Shown here one piece after another: positions 1 through 7,716 of a stretch of 12,416 nucleotides of DNA. The stretch is from assembly GCA_019090225.1 (NCBI GenBank), contig JAHRWI010000028.1:1-12416 (forward strand). The letters run 5' to 3'. Made by a program: the position numbers and the translations under genes. The notes beneath the pieces are model-generated. The model searched no databases. It worked only from the letters and a program-made list of their open reading frames with translations, and was not told where the DNA came from. The stretch comes from Porticoccaceae bacterium. Lineage in GTDB: Bacteria > Pseudomonadota > Gammaproteobacteria > Pseudomonadales > Porticoccaceae. Every line of letters begins with the position of its first letter. The first letter of the stretch is position 1.

Positions 1-834
1 CGCCAGTACCGCCGCCGCCTGTGCCCGATTAACAAAGCTGGCAAACACACAAGCCCCCGTGCCAGTCATTTGTGCGGGGGCGTATTGGTTTAACCAGAGT
101 CTGACAGTTTTGACCTCAGGGTGGCGTTTTTCTGCGACATCCTGGCAGTCGTTTCCGGCACCGTGATCGCGAAAGGCGCGTATTGTGATCGGCGATGCGT
201 TCCTTGTCAATTGATGGTCGCTGAATATTTCAGCTGTTGATACCGAGCATGAGGGCATTATCACCAGATACCACAGGGGTGGCATGTCCACTGGGTGTAG
301 GTGCTCGCCGATTCCCTCGGCCCAGGCGGTGTGGCCATGGATAAATACCGGCACATCAGCACCCAGTTTTAGTCCGATTTCAGCCAGATGATCAAGACTG
401 TAATTAAGATTCCAGAGCTTGTTCAGGGCGATCAAGGTAGTCGCGGCGTCGCTACTTCCGCCGCCGAGGCCGCCACCGATAGGTAAGCGCTTGGTGAGTT
501 GAATGTCCGCGCCCAATGAACAGGATGCGTGTTGTTGCAAGCTTAGTGCCGCACGGGTGACGAGGTTGTTGTATGGGTCATTTTTTAGATGGCTGTTTTG
601 ATCACCCTGTAAATCGTCTTGCGAACCGGACTGTTCAGGGATTATGGAGTCGGTGCCCATGACATCGCTGTGAATGGCGAGGGTAAGGGCTTTATCAGTG
701 CGCAGTTCGAAGCTCAGATCGTCGCCATAGTCGAGCAATTGAAACAGGGTTTGCAATTCATGATAGCCGTCAGGGCGTCGTCCAGTAATACGCAAAAACA
801 GATTGAGTTTGGCTGGGGCGAGGATTTGTAGCAT
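1..834 (-). CDS. ispE: 4-diphosphocytidyl-2-C-methyl-D-erythritol kinase (IspE), 3' end cut by window edge
   Basis: IspE phosphorylates CDP-methylerythritol with ATP in the cytoplasmic MEP route to isoprenoids. Translating the minus strand from the ATG at 834 gives 278 codons with no stop before the window edge. Visible are the N-terminal PAKLNLFLRITG motif with the expected catalytic Lys (K9), the GHMP-kinase ATP loop IGGGLGGGSSDAA (about residues 119–131), GADVPVF with the catalytic Asp (D160) and the C-terminal TGTGACVFA motif (about 258–265). Compared with remembered E. coli IspE (283 aa), roughly 25 C-terminal residues lie outside the window. About 20 extra hydrophilic residues, rich in Ser, Gln and Asp, sit around positions 62–86. 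The start overlaps the lolB stop by one base (TGATG), suggesting translational coupling. The assignment is firm. Confidence 0.95.
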   Translation of the reverse strand, partial: MLQILAPAKLNLFLRITGRRPDGYHELQTLFQLLDYGDDLSFELRTDKALTLAIHSDVMGTDSIIPEQSGSQDDLQGDQNSHLKNDPYNNLVTRAALSLQQHASCSLGADIQLTKRLPIGGGLGGGSSDAATTLIALNKLWNLNYSLDHLAEIGLKLGADVPVFIHGHTAWAEGIGEHLHPVDMPPLWYLVIMPSCSVSTAEIFSDHQLTRNASPITIRAFRDHGAGNDCQDVAEKRHPEVKTVRLWLNQYAPAQMTGTGACVFASFVNRAQAAAVLA

Positions 835-1553
835 CACAAAGCCTTTGCTTTGAGGTTGCTGCGCTGGGTCGTTAAACCCAGGTTTTGTGCAGGGCCGTCA
901 AGAGAGGGATTACTGGGTGTAGTAAAAAGATGTTCTTTAATGATCAATTTAAAGTGAGTTTCACCCTGCGTAGCGGTGATCTTGCCGGGGAGTATGCCCG
1001 CTTTAGTATGGCGGTATTTTGAGAAGACTAATTGCCAGCCGCTCTGATGCAGGTTGGCGAGAAGGCTTTGTTGGTTGAAATGTTGCTCACTGGTCAGGGC
1101 ATTGGGAGCGGGAATGCCGCGTATCCAATAAGATAATTCGTCGATGGGCAGCTCCCAGCCCAGAAGATGGCGGACGAGTGTCTTTGCTGACACGGCTGAG
1201 ATGTCAGGGGCTTTGGCCTGGCGCAGGGTGACAAAATCGTCGTCACCAAATATCTGTACCGTCCCTGCGCCAAAAGGACCGCTTAACAGCAGGCTAAATT
1301 GGTCGACTTGTTGATGCCAGTCGAGCCAGGTGCTGCCGCCTTCGGAGGCGTTTTCGTAGCCAATCTTACCTTTAATATGCCAGTTCGATATGCCGCGCAT
1401 TTGTTCGTGATGGCGGGGCCATAGCGATGGCACCTGAGTGTTAGTGCTTAAAATTTGATGGCTACAGGCACTTATCAGTATTTGTCCAGCGATCAGGCCC
1501 AGCACCAGATACCATTTGTTGTGCCGCCGAGGGGGGCTGGTGGTAGGGGTCAT
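834..1553 (-). CDS. lolB: Outer-membrane lipoprotein insertion protein LolB
   Basis: LolB is the outer-membrane lipoprotein that takes lipoproteins from periplasmic LolA and inserts them into the membrane. The 239-aa product has a basic N-terminus, a hydrophobic segment and a lipobox LISAC, placing the lipidated Cys at residue 30; Ser at +2 is compatible with outer-membrane sorting. The rest matches the LolB beta-barrel fold in pattern (SLLLSGPFGAG around 87–97, then a WELPIDELSYWIRGIP segment). The protruding-loop Leu needed for E. coli insertion activity (Leu68 of the mature protein, in NPLG) aligns with Phe94 here. It starts 15 nt after the TPR lipoprotein stop, with only an A-rich stretch and no clear Shine-Dalgarno, and its TGA overlaps the ispE ATG. 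At 239 aa it is somewhat longer than E. coli LolB, mainly at both ends. Confidence 0.93.
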   Translation of the reverse strand: MTPTTSPPRRHNKWYLVLGLIAGQILISACSHQILSTNTQVPSLWPRHHEQMRGISNWHIKGKIGYENASEGGSTWLDWHQQVDQFSLLLSGPFGAGTVQIFGDDDFVTLRQAKAPDISAVSAKTLVRHLLGWELPIDELSYWIRGIPAPNALTSEQHFNQQSLLANLHQSGWQLVFSKYRHTKAGILPGKITATQGETHFKLIIKEHLFTTPSNPSLDGPAQNLGLTTQRSNLKAKAL

Positions 1554-1568
1554 GCTTTTTTTGCTTGT

Positions 1569-3335
1569 TTAGAGTGATACCTGGAAGCGATCCAGGGTAT
1601 CAAGCAGGTACTTACTGTCGGGTGCACTTTTTAGTGCTTTGCGCCAGATATTGAGGGCCTCATCTTTTTTGCCGCTGACCCAGAGTACTTCACCTAAATG
1701 AGCAGCGACCTCAGGGTCGGGCACCCTGGCCATTGCGGTTCGCAGGTGGGCCACGGCTTCCTCATGCTTACCTAGGCGGTACAAGACCCAGCCCAGGCTA
1801 TCGACAATCGCTGCATCGTCAGGACTAATTTCGAGAGCCTGACGAATTAACGCCAGGGCTTCCTGGTAGCGGTCGGTGTGATTTGCGAGGGAGTATCCGA
1901 GGGCGTTCAGGGCGGAGACGTTGTTGGTGTCCTGATCCAATATCGCCCGTAAATCTTGTTCGACGCTGACGATATCGTTGAGCTTTTCGCTGACCAACGA
2001 GCGGGTGTAAAGAAGATCGGAACTTTCGGGGTGTTCGGCCAGACCTTCAGTTAATAAAGAATAGGCGCTGTCGTAGCGTTTCTGCCCCATCAATAGCTCT
2101 GATTCAAGACGATAAAGCGCCACCACCAGGTGGGGACGCTCCAGGCGTAGCTGGTGTAAATACAGTCTGGCTTTGGTGGTTTGCCCGTCGTCACTCATTA
2201 ACTGGGTCATGCGCGCTATGGCCGGCAACAGGTTATTGCCTTCGTTTACCTGTGCGTAATGGGCTTGAGCCTCATCGCTACGGTGATCCTGATCTGCCAT
2301 CACCGCCAATTGATAATGGGCATCGGCGAGACGTCGGTTATGGGTAATCATCTTCTCGAAAGCCTGACGGGCTTCGTCGTGCAGTCCTAGCTGTCTGTTG
2401 AGCAGGCCCAGGGAAAACAGCAGATCAAAGTCATCCTCATGGTTCGCCACCAGGTGGATCATCTTTTGCCGAGCGCTATCGAGATCAACTTCTGCGATAA
2501 AACGGATCCGTTGCAACTGTAGTTTCTTACTCTCGGGATTACGTTTGATACCCTGATTAAGGGTGATTATGGCTTTTTTGTCTTCGCCGTGGTTGTACAG
2601 GAGTTGAGCAATGGCCAGGCGAGCATCTTCATTGTCAGGTTCCAGTTTGAGCAGGGTTTTGCTGGTTTCTAGCGCCTGTTCGATATTATTTTGTTGGCCT
2701 TGGAGGCGGATTTTTCCCAGTAAGATATTGCGGTCAAGAGGGTGTGCTTGCAGTAGTTGGTCATAACGGCTCAGTAAAAGTCCGCGATTGCTCGGGTCGA
2801 GGGTTTCGGTGAAGCCGGGTAATGAGATCAAAGGTTCGCCATCCCCTTGTTCGAGCAAGAGACGGGCATGGTTAAACGCGCTATCGATCTCACCATCGCG
2901 AGCCACAAAGAAAAATGCCAGTTTGTGTGCCTCGCTGTTGTCTGGGTCGACCTCCACCCACAAGCGACTCAATTGTTCGAGAGCTGCCTTATCCCTCGAA
3001 AAAGAAGCCGTGCGCACAGCTCTTTCGACAACATTGGGGTCGCGGGTGATTTTGGCGTGCTCAACATAGCTGTCCACCGCGAGCTGGACGTCGCCCCGGG
3101 CACCGGCAAACTCTGCTACCAGCAAGGCGTAAAAGGTTTGAGTTGGAAAGGCTCGAACGGGATAATCCGGCGCAGCATCCGTGACCTCAGTGTCAGAAGC
3201 AACTTTGCTGAGATCGCCCGGTGTGCCGGCAGTCAGCTTCGCCATGTGTTGCGTTCCACAGGCGGTCAGGGATAACAGCAATGCTGTTATCAGGCTGACT
3301 GCTATTAGTCCGGAGCGCCGGATTTGCATGCGCAT
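1569..3335 (-). CDS. TPR-repeat lipoprotein of the hemA–lolB locus
   Basis: This 588-aa protein has a classic lipoprotein signal: two early Arg, a long Leu/Ile/Ala stretch and an LTAC lipobox with Cys26, followed by Gly, so it is probably anchored in the outer membrane facing the periplasm. The remainder is helical tetratricopeptide repeats. Clear units carry the usual small-residue and Pro pattern, for example LFSLGLLNRQLGLHDEARQAF (about 306–326), ALNALGYSL... (from 475) and the strong C-terminal units VDSLGWVLYRLGKHEEAVAH (about 511–530) and AAHLGEVLWVSGKKDEAL (about 544–561). The family commonly lies between hemA and lolB (PA4667 in P. aeruginosa). Its role is not established; a scaffold in envelope assembly is an inference from the neighbourhood. 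The frame stays open upstream to a TTG at 3386, but the ATG at 3335 has a strong Shine-Dalgarno and puts the signal peptide at the N-terminus. Confidence 0.9.
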   Translation of the reverse strand: MRMQIRRSGLIAVSLITALLLSLTACGTQHMAKLTAGTPGDLSKVASDTEVTDAAPDYPVRAFPTQTFYALLVAEFAGARGDVQLAVDSYVEHAKITRDPNVVERAVRTASFSRDKAALEQLSRLWVEVDPDNSEAHKLAFFFVARDGEIDSAFNHARLLLEQGDGEPLISLPGFTETLDPSNRGLLLSRYDQLLQAHPLDRNILLGKIRLQGQQNNIEQALETSKTLLKLEPDNEDARLAIAQLLYNHGEDKKAIITLNQGIKRNPESKKLQLQRIRFIAEVDLDSARQKMIHLVANHEDDFDLLFSLGLLNRQLGLHDEARQAFEKMITHNRRLADAHYQLAVMADQDHRSDEAQAHYAQVNEGNNLLPAIARMTQLMSDDGQTTKARLYLHQLRLERPHLVVALYRLESELLMGQKRYDSAYSLLTEGLAEHPESSDLLYTRSLVSEKLNDIVSVEQDLRAILDQDTNNVSALNALGYSLANHTDRYQEALALIRQALEISPDDAAIVDSLGWVLYRLGKHEEAVAHLRTAMARVPDPEVAAHLGEVLWVSGKKDEALNIWRKALKSAPDSKYLLDTLDRFQVSL

Positions 3336-3342
3336 GTTAAAG

Positions 3343-3350
3343 TGCTCCCC
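3343..3350 (-). promoter_or_regulatory. Ribosome binding site deciding the TPR lipoprotein start
   Basis: On the minus strand GGGGAGCA lies here, with its GGGGAG core 9 nt before the ATG at 3335. This favours that ATG over the in-frame upstream TTG at 3386. A second ATG two codons later (3329) is less well spaced. Confidence 0.65.
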
Positions 3351-3426
3351 GTAAAAGGATCGATGGGTTATAGATTCGATGCTCAATTGGTTTATTCACA
3401 AGTTCAGTTGATTAAATATTAAGTCC

Positions 3427-3435
3427 ATTGTAACA
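3427..3435 (-). promoter_or_regulatory. Candidate extended -10 element for the TPR–lolB–ispE operon
   Basis: On the minus strand this reads TGTTACAAT: an extended -10 (TG, one base, then TACAAT, five of six matches to TATAAT). No good -35 lies 17 nt upstream, which is tolerated by extended -10 promoters. It is about 90 nt before the preferred ATG. This rests on sequence inspection alone. Confidence 0.3.
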
Positions 3436-3518
3436 AGTATGCATAGGACAGTTTTGCGCCGTTTAGTTCTTTTTAGTCGTTCTTTTTGGTGCTTAATAAC
3501 AGCGAATATCGATTGTTT

Positions 3519-4901
3519 ATGACGCTTATAGCTTTGGGGATCAATCATCGCACCGCCGCGCTGGAAACGCGCGAGCGGGTGGCCTTTGCCCCGGAGTTAA
3601 TGATGACCAGCCTGCAGGAGGGCCTGATTCGTATTGGCGGCGAAGATTTTGCGATTTTGTCGACCTGTAACCGTACCGAGCTATATGGCAGTGGAGACGT
3701 CGATGTAAGCAGGGCTATGTTGGCCTGGTTAGCCAGTGAGCGGGGTCTGGATGAGACTGAGCTTGAGGCCAGTTGCTATATTCATCAAGGGGACGCGGCC
3801 GTACAACACATGATGAAGGTGGCCTGCGGGCTTGACTCCATGGTACTTGGCGAGCCGCAAATCCTGGGCCAAATGAAATCTGCCTTTGCGGTAGCGGAGG
3901 AGGCTGGCACGATAAGCGGCCCACTCCATCAAGTTTTTCAGCAAGTCTTTGCGACGGCCAAACGGGTACGCACCGAAACCGCTATTGGCGAAAACCCGGT
4001 GTCCGTGGCCTATGCGGCGGTCAGCCTGGCTCAGCAGATATTTTCCAGTATGCAGGATGTTCATGCCTTACTCATTGGCGCAGGCGAAACCGTTGAATTG
4101 CTAGCCCGTCACCTGCGTGAGCAGGGCGTAGGGAGGATCACCGTTGCTAATAGAACCCTGTCTCGTGCTCAGGAAATGGCCGAGAAGTTTTCCGCTGATG
4201 CCATCTTGCTATCTGATATTCACGATCGCCTCCACGAGGCCGATGTGGTGATTTCATCCACCGCCAGCCAGTTGCCTGTGCTCGGCAAGGGCGCGGTGGA
4301 ATCAGCGCTGAAAAAACGTAAGCACAAACCCATCTTTATGGTGGATATTGCGGTGCCAAGAGATATCGAGCCAGAAGTCGGGCAGCTCGATGATATTTAT
4401 TTATATACCGTCGATGATCTCAAGTCAGTTATCGAGGTTAACTTACGCCAGCGTGAAGATGCGGCAGATCAGGCCGAGGTTATCATCGATGAGGGCGTCG
4501 CCAGTTGGCAAAAGCAATTGCGGGGTCAGAGTGTAGCGAGTACGATTCGCGCCTTTCGCGAAAACCTTGGTGCGGTACGTGATGCCGAGTTAGATAAAGC
4601 ACTGGCAGCATTGAGCCAGGGCCAGTCCTCAGAGCAGGTGCTCCGGCAACTTGCCCATGGCCTGACCAATAAAATCTTGCATACCCCCACTACGCAATTG
4701 AAAAAAGCCAGCGAGCTTGGTAATCAGGCCCATATTCGCTGGACCCAGGAGTTATTTGGGCTGCTTGAACCCGACCAGGATATAACCGAAGACTATGCCG
4801 ACGGTGCTGACAAGCTCGACGATACTGAGACCTCGACTTCGACAACAGGCACTCCCAAAGATAACACTCTTAACGATAGTGATAAGCAGGACGGCCAATG
4901 A
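3519..4901 (+). CDS. hemA: Glutamyl-tRNA reductase (HemA)
   Basis: HemA reduces glutamyl-tRNA(Glu) with NADPH to glutamate-1-semialdehyde, the committed cytoplasmic step of C5 tetrapyrrole synthesis. From the ATG at 3519 the protein begins MTLIALGINHRTA, like E. coli HemA, so this start is chosen although the frame is open to a TTG at 3486. STCNRTELY puts the catalytic Cys at residue 50, as in E. coli. GLDSMVLGEPQILGQ (about 104–118) and the Rossmann motif LLIGAGETVELLARHL (about 186–201) are present, followed by the C-terminal dimerisation helices. At 460 aa it exceeds the 418 aa of E. coli by about 40 residues; the extra is an Asp/Thr/Ser-rich acidic tail. The segment equivalent to heme-linked Cys170 of E. 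coli reads AYAAVSLAQQIF, with Val in place of Cys. The TGA stop overlaps the prfA ATG in ATGA, implying coupled translation. Confidence 0.96.
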   Translation: MTLIALGINHRTAALETRERVAFAPELMMTSLQEGLIRIGGEDFAILSTCNRTELYGSGDVDVSRAMLAWLASERGLDETELEASCYIHQGDAAVQHMMKVACGLDSMVLGEPQILGQMKSAFAVAEEAGTISGPLHQVFQQVFATAKRVRTETAIGENPVSVAYAAVSLAQQIFSSMQDVHALLIGAGETVELLARHLREQGVGRITVANRTLSRAQEMAEKFSADAILLSDIHDRLHEADVVISSTASQLPVLGKGAVESALKKRKHKPIFMVDIAVPRDIEPEVGQLDDIYLYTVDDLKSVIEVNLRQREDAADQAEVIIDEGVASWQKQLRGQSVASTIRAFRENLGAVRDAELDKALAALSQGQSSEQVLRQLAHGLTNKILHTPTTQLKKASELGNQAHIRWTQELFGLLEPDQDITEDYADGADKLDDTETSTSTTGTPKDNTLNDSDKQDGQ

Positions 4902-5980
4902 AAGCCTCGTTACTAGAAAAACTTGATGCCCTTGCTGAACGCTACGACGAAGTCGGGCATTTGCTCAGCGACGCCGAAGTTATCGCCGAGCAGACCCGTT
5001 TTCGCGCCCTGTCAATGGAATACGCCGAACTTGAGCCGGTGGTAAAAGTTTATCAGCAGTTTGTGCAAACAAGTGCCGACGTCGAAGAAACCAGAACCAT
5101 GCTCAAGGACGACGATGCCGACATGCGCGAGATGGCCAGCCAGGAAATTAACCAGTGTGAAGACCAGCTTGTCGAAATCGAGCAATCTTTACAGATGTTG
5201 TTGCTGCCCAAAGATCCCAACGATAAAAGTAATGTGTTTCTGGAAATTCGTGCCGGTACCGGTGGCGATGAAGCAGCGATATTTTCTGGCGATCTATACC
5301 GCATGTATTCTCGCTACGCGGAGTCACAGGGCTGGAAAGTTGAGATTATCAGTGAGCGACTGGGCGAACACGGTGGTTATAAAGAAATTATCGCGCGTAT
5401 CGTCGGTAAGCAGGTGTATTCCCAGCTCAAGTTTGAATCGGGCGCTCATCGGGTCCAGCGGGTGCCGGAAACTGAATCCCAGGGTCGGGTGCATACGTCC
5501 GCCTGCACGGTCGCAATTTTGCCGGAAGCCGATGATGTCGAAGCCATCGATATCAATAAAGCCGATCTACGGGTCGATACCTACCGGGCCTCCGGTGCCG
5601 GTGGTCAGCACGTCAATAAAACTGATTCGGCAGTGCGGCTCACCCACTTGCCCACAGGCATCGTGGTGGAATGTCAGGACGAGCGTTCACAGCACAAAAA
5701 CAAGGCCAGGGCGATGTCCCTGTTACAGGCTCGAATTCTTAACGGTATGCAGGAACAACAATCGCAGGAGCAATCGGATCTACGCAAAAGTTTGGTGGGC
5801 AGCGGTGATCGCTCGGAACGTATCCGCACCTATAACTATCCCCAGGGCCGCATCACCGATCATCGAATCAACCTCACCCTGTATAAAATCGACGAGATTA
5901 CCCAGGGCGACCTCAATCAGGTGATAGAACCCCTGATTAATGAATATCAAACCGAGCAGCTGGCTGCACTGGCGGACTAG
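4898..5980 (+). CDS. prfA: Peptide chain release factor 1 (RF1)
   Basis: RF1 recognises UAA and UAG in the ribosomal A site and triggers peptidyl-tRNA hydrolysis. The 360-aa length is the family norm. The anticodon-like PxT motif is PET at residues 190–192 (RVPETESQGRVHTSACTV), and the catalytic GGQ motif is at 235–237 within RASGAGGQHVNKTDSAVR. The N-terminal coiled helices and the C-terminal DLRKSLVGSGDRSERIRTYN segment are typical. PET rather than the E. coli PAT is a common variant that keeps the Pro and Thr. The start overlaps the hemA stop by 4 nt, with a modest GCAGGA about 6 nt before the ATG. The enzyme that methylates Q237, PrmC, is encoded 17 nt downstream, matching the usual hemA–prfA–prmC operon. 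Confidence 0.97.
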   Translation: MKASLLEKLDALAERYDEVGHLLSDAEVIAEQTRFRALSMEYAELEPVVKVYQQFVQTSADVEETRTMLKDDDADMREMASQEINQCEDQLVEIEQSLQMLLLPKDPNDKSNVFLEIRAGTGGDEAAIFSGDLYRMYSRYAESQGWKVEIISERLGEHGGYKEIIARIVGKQVYSQLKFESGAHRVQRVPETESQGRVHTSACTVAILPEADDVEAIDINKADLRVDTYRASGAGGQHVNKTDSAVRLTHLPTGIVVECQDERSQHKNKARAMSLLQARILNGMQEQQSQEQSDLRKSLVGSGDRSERIRTYNYPQGRITDHRINLTLYKIDEITQGDLNQVIEPLINEYQTEQLAALAD

Positions 5981-5997
5981 GAACGCGAGTCGCACAG

Positions 5998-6867
5998 ATG
6001 TCTATTGAAGAGACGTCCAGGCAAGGGATGAGCATTGCTGATTTACTCAAGCTGTCTTCGACCTTGCAGTCAGTTAGTGACAGCCCCCGTCTCGATGTCG
6101 AAGTCCTGCTTTGCCATATTCTTGATAAACCTCGCAGTTATCTCTATACCTGGCCGGAAACATTACTGTCTGACGAACAGGGGGTAATGTTTGAAGGCTT
6201 GTTGCAAGGCCGTCAGCGGGGCGAGCCAATTGCCCATCTGGTGGGCAGCAAAGAATTTTGGTCGCTGGAATTAGAAGTCAACATCCACACTTTGATTCCC
6301 CGACCAGAAACAGAGTTGCTGGTTGAAACTGCCTTGGAATTAATGAATAAACCTGATGCTCGAGTGCTCGATCTGGGCACCGGTACCGGTGCCATTGCTC
6401 TGGCCCTGGCCAGTGAACGGCCCAGTTGGGAAATTCTGGCGGTGGATGTTGTGCCCGAAGCCGTTCAGTTGGCGGAGAAAAACCGTCGGCATTTGGGTTT
6501 CGATAATGTCACCATCAGACAAGGTGACTGGTTTGAACAAATCTCTGGTCAGGTCTTTGATTTAATCGTCGCTAACCCGCCTTATATTGATCGGGAAGAT
6601 GCTCATTTACAAAGAGGCGATGTGCGTTTTGAGCCTCATACGGCTTTGGTTGCCCACAATCAGGGCTTTGCCGACCTCGAGCGTATTATCGCTGATGCGT
6701 CACAATACTTAGCTGAAGGGGCCTGGTTAATGCTGGAGCACGGTAATCAACAGGCCAGGCAGCTAAGGAATTTATTGTCAGCGGCCGATTTCGTGGAGGT
6801 CAAAACACGCACTGACCTACAGGGTCACGAACGGCTTTCATATGGACGTTGTTTTCCTTTTAGGTAG
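5998..6867 (+). CDS. prmC: Release factor glutamine N5-methyltransferase (PrmC/HemK)
   Basis: PrmC transfers a methyl group from S-adenosylmethionine to the GGQ glutamine of RF1 and RF2. The N-terminal helical release-factor-binding domain spans about residues 11–90. The SAM loop is DLGTGTGAIALALASE (125–140), an acidic residue follows in ILAVDVVPEA (146–155), and the catalytic NPPY motif is at 193–196 in VANPPYIDRED. RGDVRFEPHTAL (about 207–218) is also a family signature. At 289 aa it is slightly longer than E. coli PrmC (277). An alternative ATG at 6028 (residue 11) is preceded by a purine-rich AGGCAAGGG and would give a product closer to the family length, so the first ten residues are uncertain. 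It is the last of the three conserved genes; the next gene starts 40 nt after the stop. Confidence 0.95.
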   Translation: MSIEETSRQGMSIADLLKLSSTLQSVSDSPRLDVEVLLCHILDKPRSYLYTWPETLLSDEQGVMFEGLLQGRQRGEPIAHLVGSKEFWSLELEVNIHTLIPRPETELLVETALELMNKPDARVLDLGTGTGAIALALASERPSWEILAVDVVPEAVQLAEKNRRHLGFDNVTIRQGDWFEQISGQVFDLIVANPPYIDREDAHLQRGDVRFEPHTALVAHNQGFADLERIIADASQYLAEGAWLMLEHGNQQARQLRNLLSAADFVEVKTRTDLQGHERLSYGRCFPFR

Positions 6868-6895
6868 AGTAATCGAGCCAGTATTCAGATTTTTC

Positions 6896-6902
6896 GGAGG
6901 AG
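6896..6902 (+). promoter_or_regulatory. Strong ribosome binding site setting the start at 6908
   Basis: GGAGGAG lies 5 nt before the ATG at 6908, a near-perfect anti-16S match. It argues against the in-frame ATG at 6842, which lies inside prmC and would add 22 residues. Confidence 0.75.
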
Positions 6903-6907
6903 TGTTT

Positions 6908-7669
6908 ATGGGCTTTGAACGTTTTATCGGTATTGACTATTCCGGTGCGAAGGGGCCGGAAAGTCGGCTGCCAGGTCTGCAGGTGTATCAGGCTCGACCC
7001 GGTGGTGATCCTGAGCGTATGTCACCGTCAGTGGAACGTGCGAAGAACTGGTCGCGACGTGAAGTAACACAGTTCTGCCAGGATGCCTTGCTGACCGATG
7101 AGCCGTCAATAATTGGTATCGATCATTGTTTTTCTTTACCGCTCAGCTACATGGAGCGTTATGGGCTAAATAGCTGGGATGTGTTTCTTCGCGATTTTAT
7201 GCATCACTGGCCCACCCATGAAGACTATAACTATGTTGAATTTCTTCGCGAAGACAACCCGCGCACGGGCAACTCCTCGGAGTTCAGGCTGTGCGAAAAG
7301 TGGACCGCTACAGCGAAAAGCGCTTTTCAGTTTGATATGCAGGGTTCAGTGGCCAAATCGACCCACGCGGGATTGCCCTGGTTATTGTGGCTGAGGCAAG
7401 TAAGCACAGCGCGAGTACACTTATGGCCCTTCGACGGCTTCGATGTTCCCGAAGGTCATTCAGTGATTGCAGAGGCTTACCCAGCACTTTATAAGAGGCG
7501 TTATGACAAAGAGGGTCGCTCTGCCGATGAGCATGACGCCTGGTCGATAGCTGCCTGGCTGAGAGATGCGGATCAGCGGGGCATTTTGAATAAATATTTT
7601 CATCCACCATTGACTTTACCGGAGCAAAAGCAGGCGCGTTTAGAAGGTTGGATATTGGGGGTGTGTTAG
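6908..7669 (+). CDS. Conserved protein of unknown function, probable RNase H-like fold (DUF429-like)
   Basis: I recognise the pattern but not a tested function. The 253-aa protein opens with FIGIDYSGAKG, typical of a first RNase H-fold strand with a metal-binding Asp (D10). It then has IIGIDHCFSLP (D72), a conserved KSAFQFDMQGSVAKSTHAG block (about 137–155), WPFDGFDVPEG, AEAYPALYKRR (E189) and DEHDAWSIAAWL (D207/D210). Four spaced acidic residues at D10, D72, E189 and D210 resemble the metal-dependent nuclease arrangement of DUF429-type proteins, so a nucleic-acid or nucleotide enzyme is an inference. There is no signal peptide or membrane segment, so it is probably cytoplasmic. It follows prmC by 40 nt and is likely cotranscribed. 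In Pseudomonas prmC is followed by moeB instead, so this gene marks the synteny break. Confidence 0.75.
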   Translation: MGFERFIGIDYSGAKGPESRLPGLQVYQARPGGDPERMSPSVERAKNWSRREVTQFCQDALLTDEPSIIGIDHCFSLPLSYMERYGLNSWDVFLRDFMHHWPTHEDYNYVEFLREDNPRTGNSSEFRLCEKWTATAKSAFQFDMQGSVAKSTHAGLPWLLWLRQVSTARVHLWPFDGFDVPEGHSVIAEAYPALYKRRYDKEGRSADEHDAWSIAAWLRDADQRGILNKYFHPPLTLPEQKQARLEGWILGVC

Positions 7670-7716
7670 GATTTATCAGCTAGTTTTAATTGTTGAAAAC
7701 CAAGAGAGGATATTGA

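Larger units (their letters stand above)
3336..3518. promoter_or_regulatory. Divergent intergenic region between the TPR lipoprotein and hemA
   Basis: This 183-nt AT-rich stretch separates two divergent operons, so it must hold the hemA promoter and that of the TPR–lolB–ispE operon unless either is read from further away. I see one plausible minus-strand extended -10 (3427–3435). For hemA no convincing -35/-10 pair is visible: TTGATT near 3407 with TAACAA 17 nt downstream is weak. There is no strong Shine-Dalgarno before the hemA ATG at 3519. Confidence 0.5.

Noticed and set aside
619..831. Plus-strand 70-codon open frame near the window start
   Set aside because: It is the complement of the ispE 5' region, whose IspE motifs read cleanly on the minus strand.
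2847..3275. Plus-strand open frame opposite the TPR lipoprotein
   Set aside because: It is antisense to a well-supported coding sequence, shows no family pattern and has no plausible start region.
3486..3518. Upstream TTG extension of hemA
   Set aside because: HemA proteins start at the MTL(I/L)ALGINH motif, so the 11 extra residues have no family support.
5061..5924. Long open frame of 287 codons within prfA in the +1 shifted frame
   Set aside because: It lies wholly inside a clear RF1 gene, has no ribosome binding site, and its translation is rich in Arg, Cys, Ser and Pro with no recognisable motif.
6842..6907. ATG inside prmC as the start of the RNase H-like gene
   Set aside because: It would overlap prmC by 26 nt and lacks a ribosome binding site, whereas the ATG at 6908 has GGAGGAG at good spacing and puts the FIGID strand at the N-terminus.
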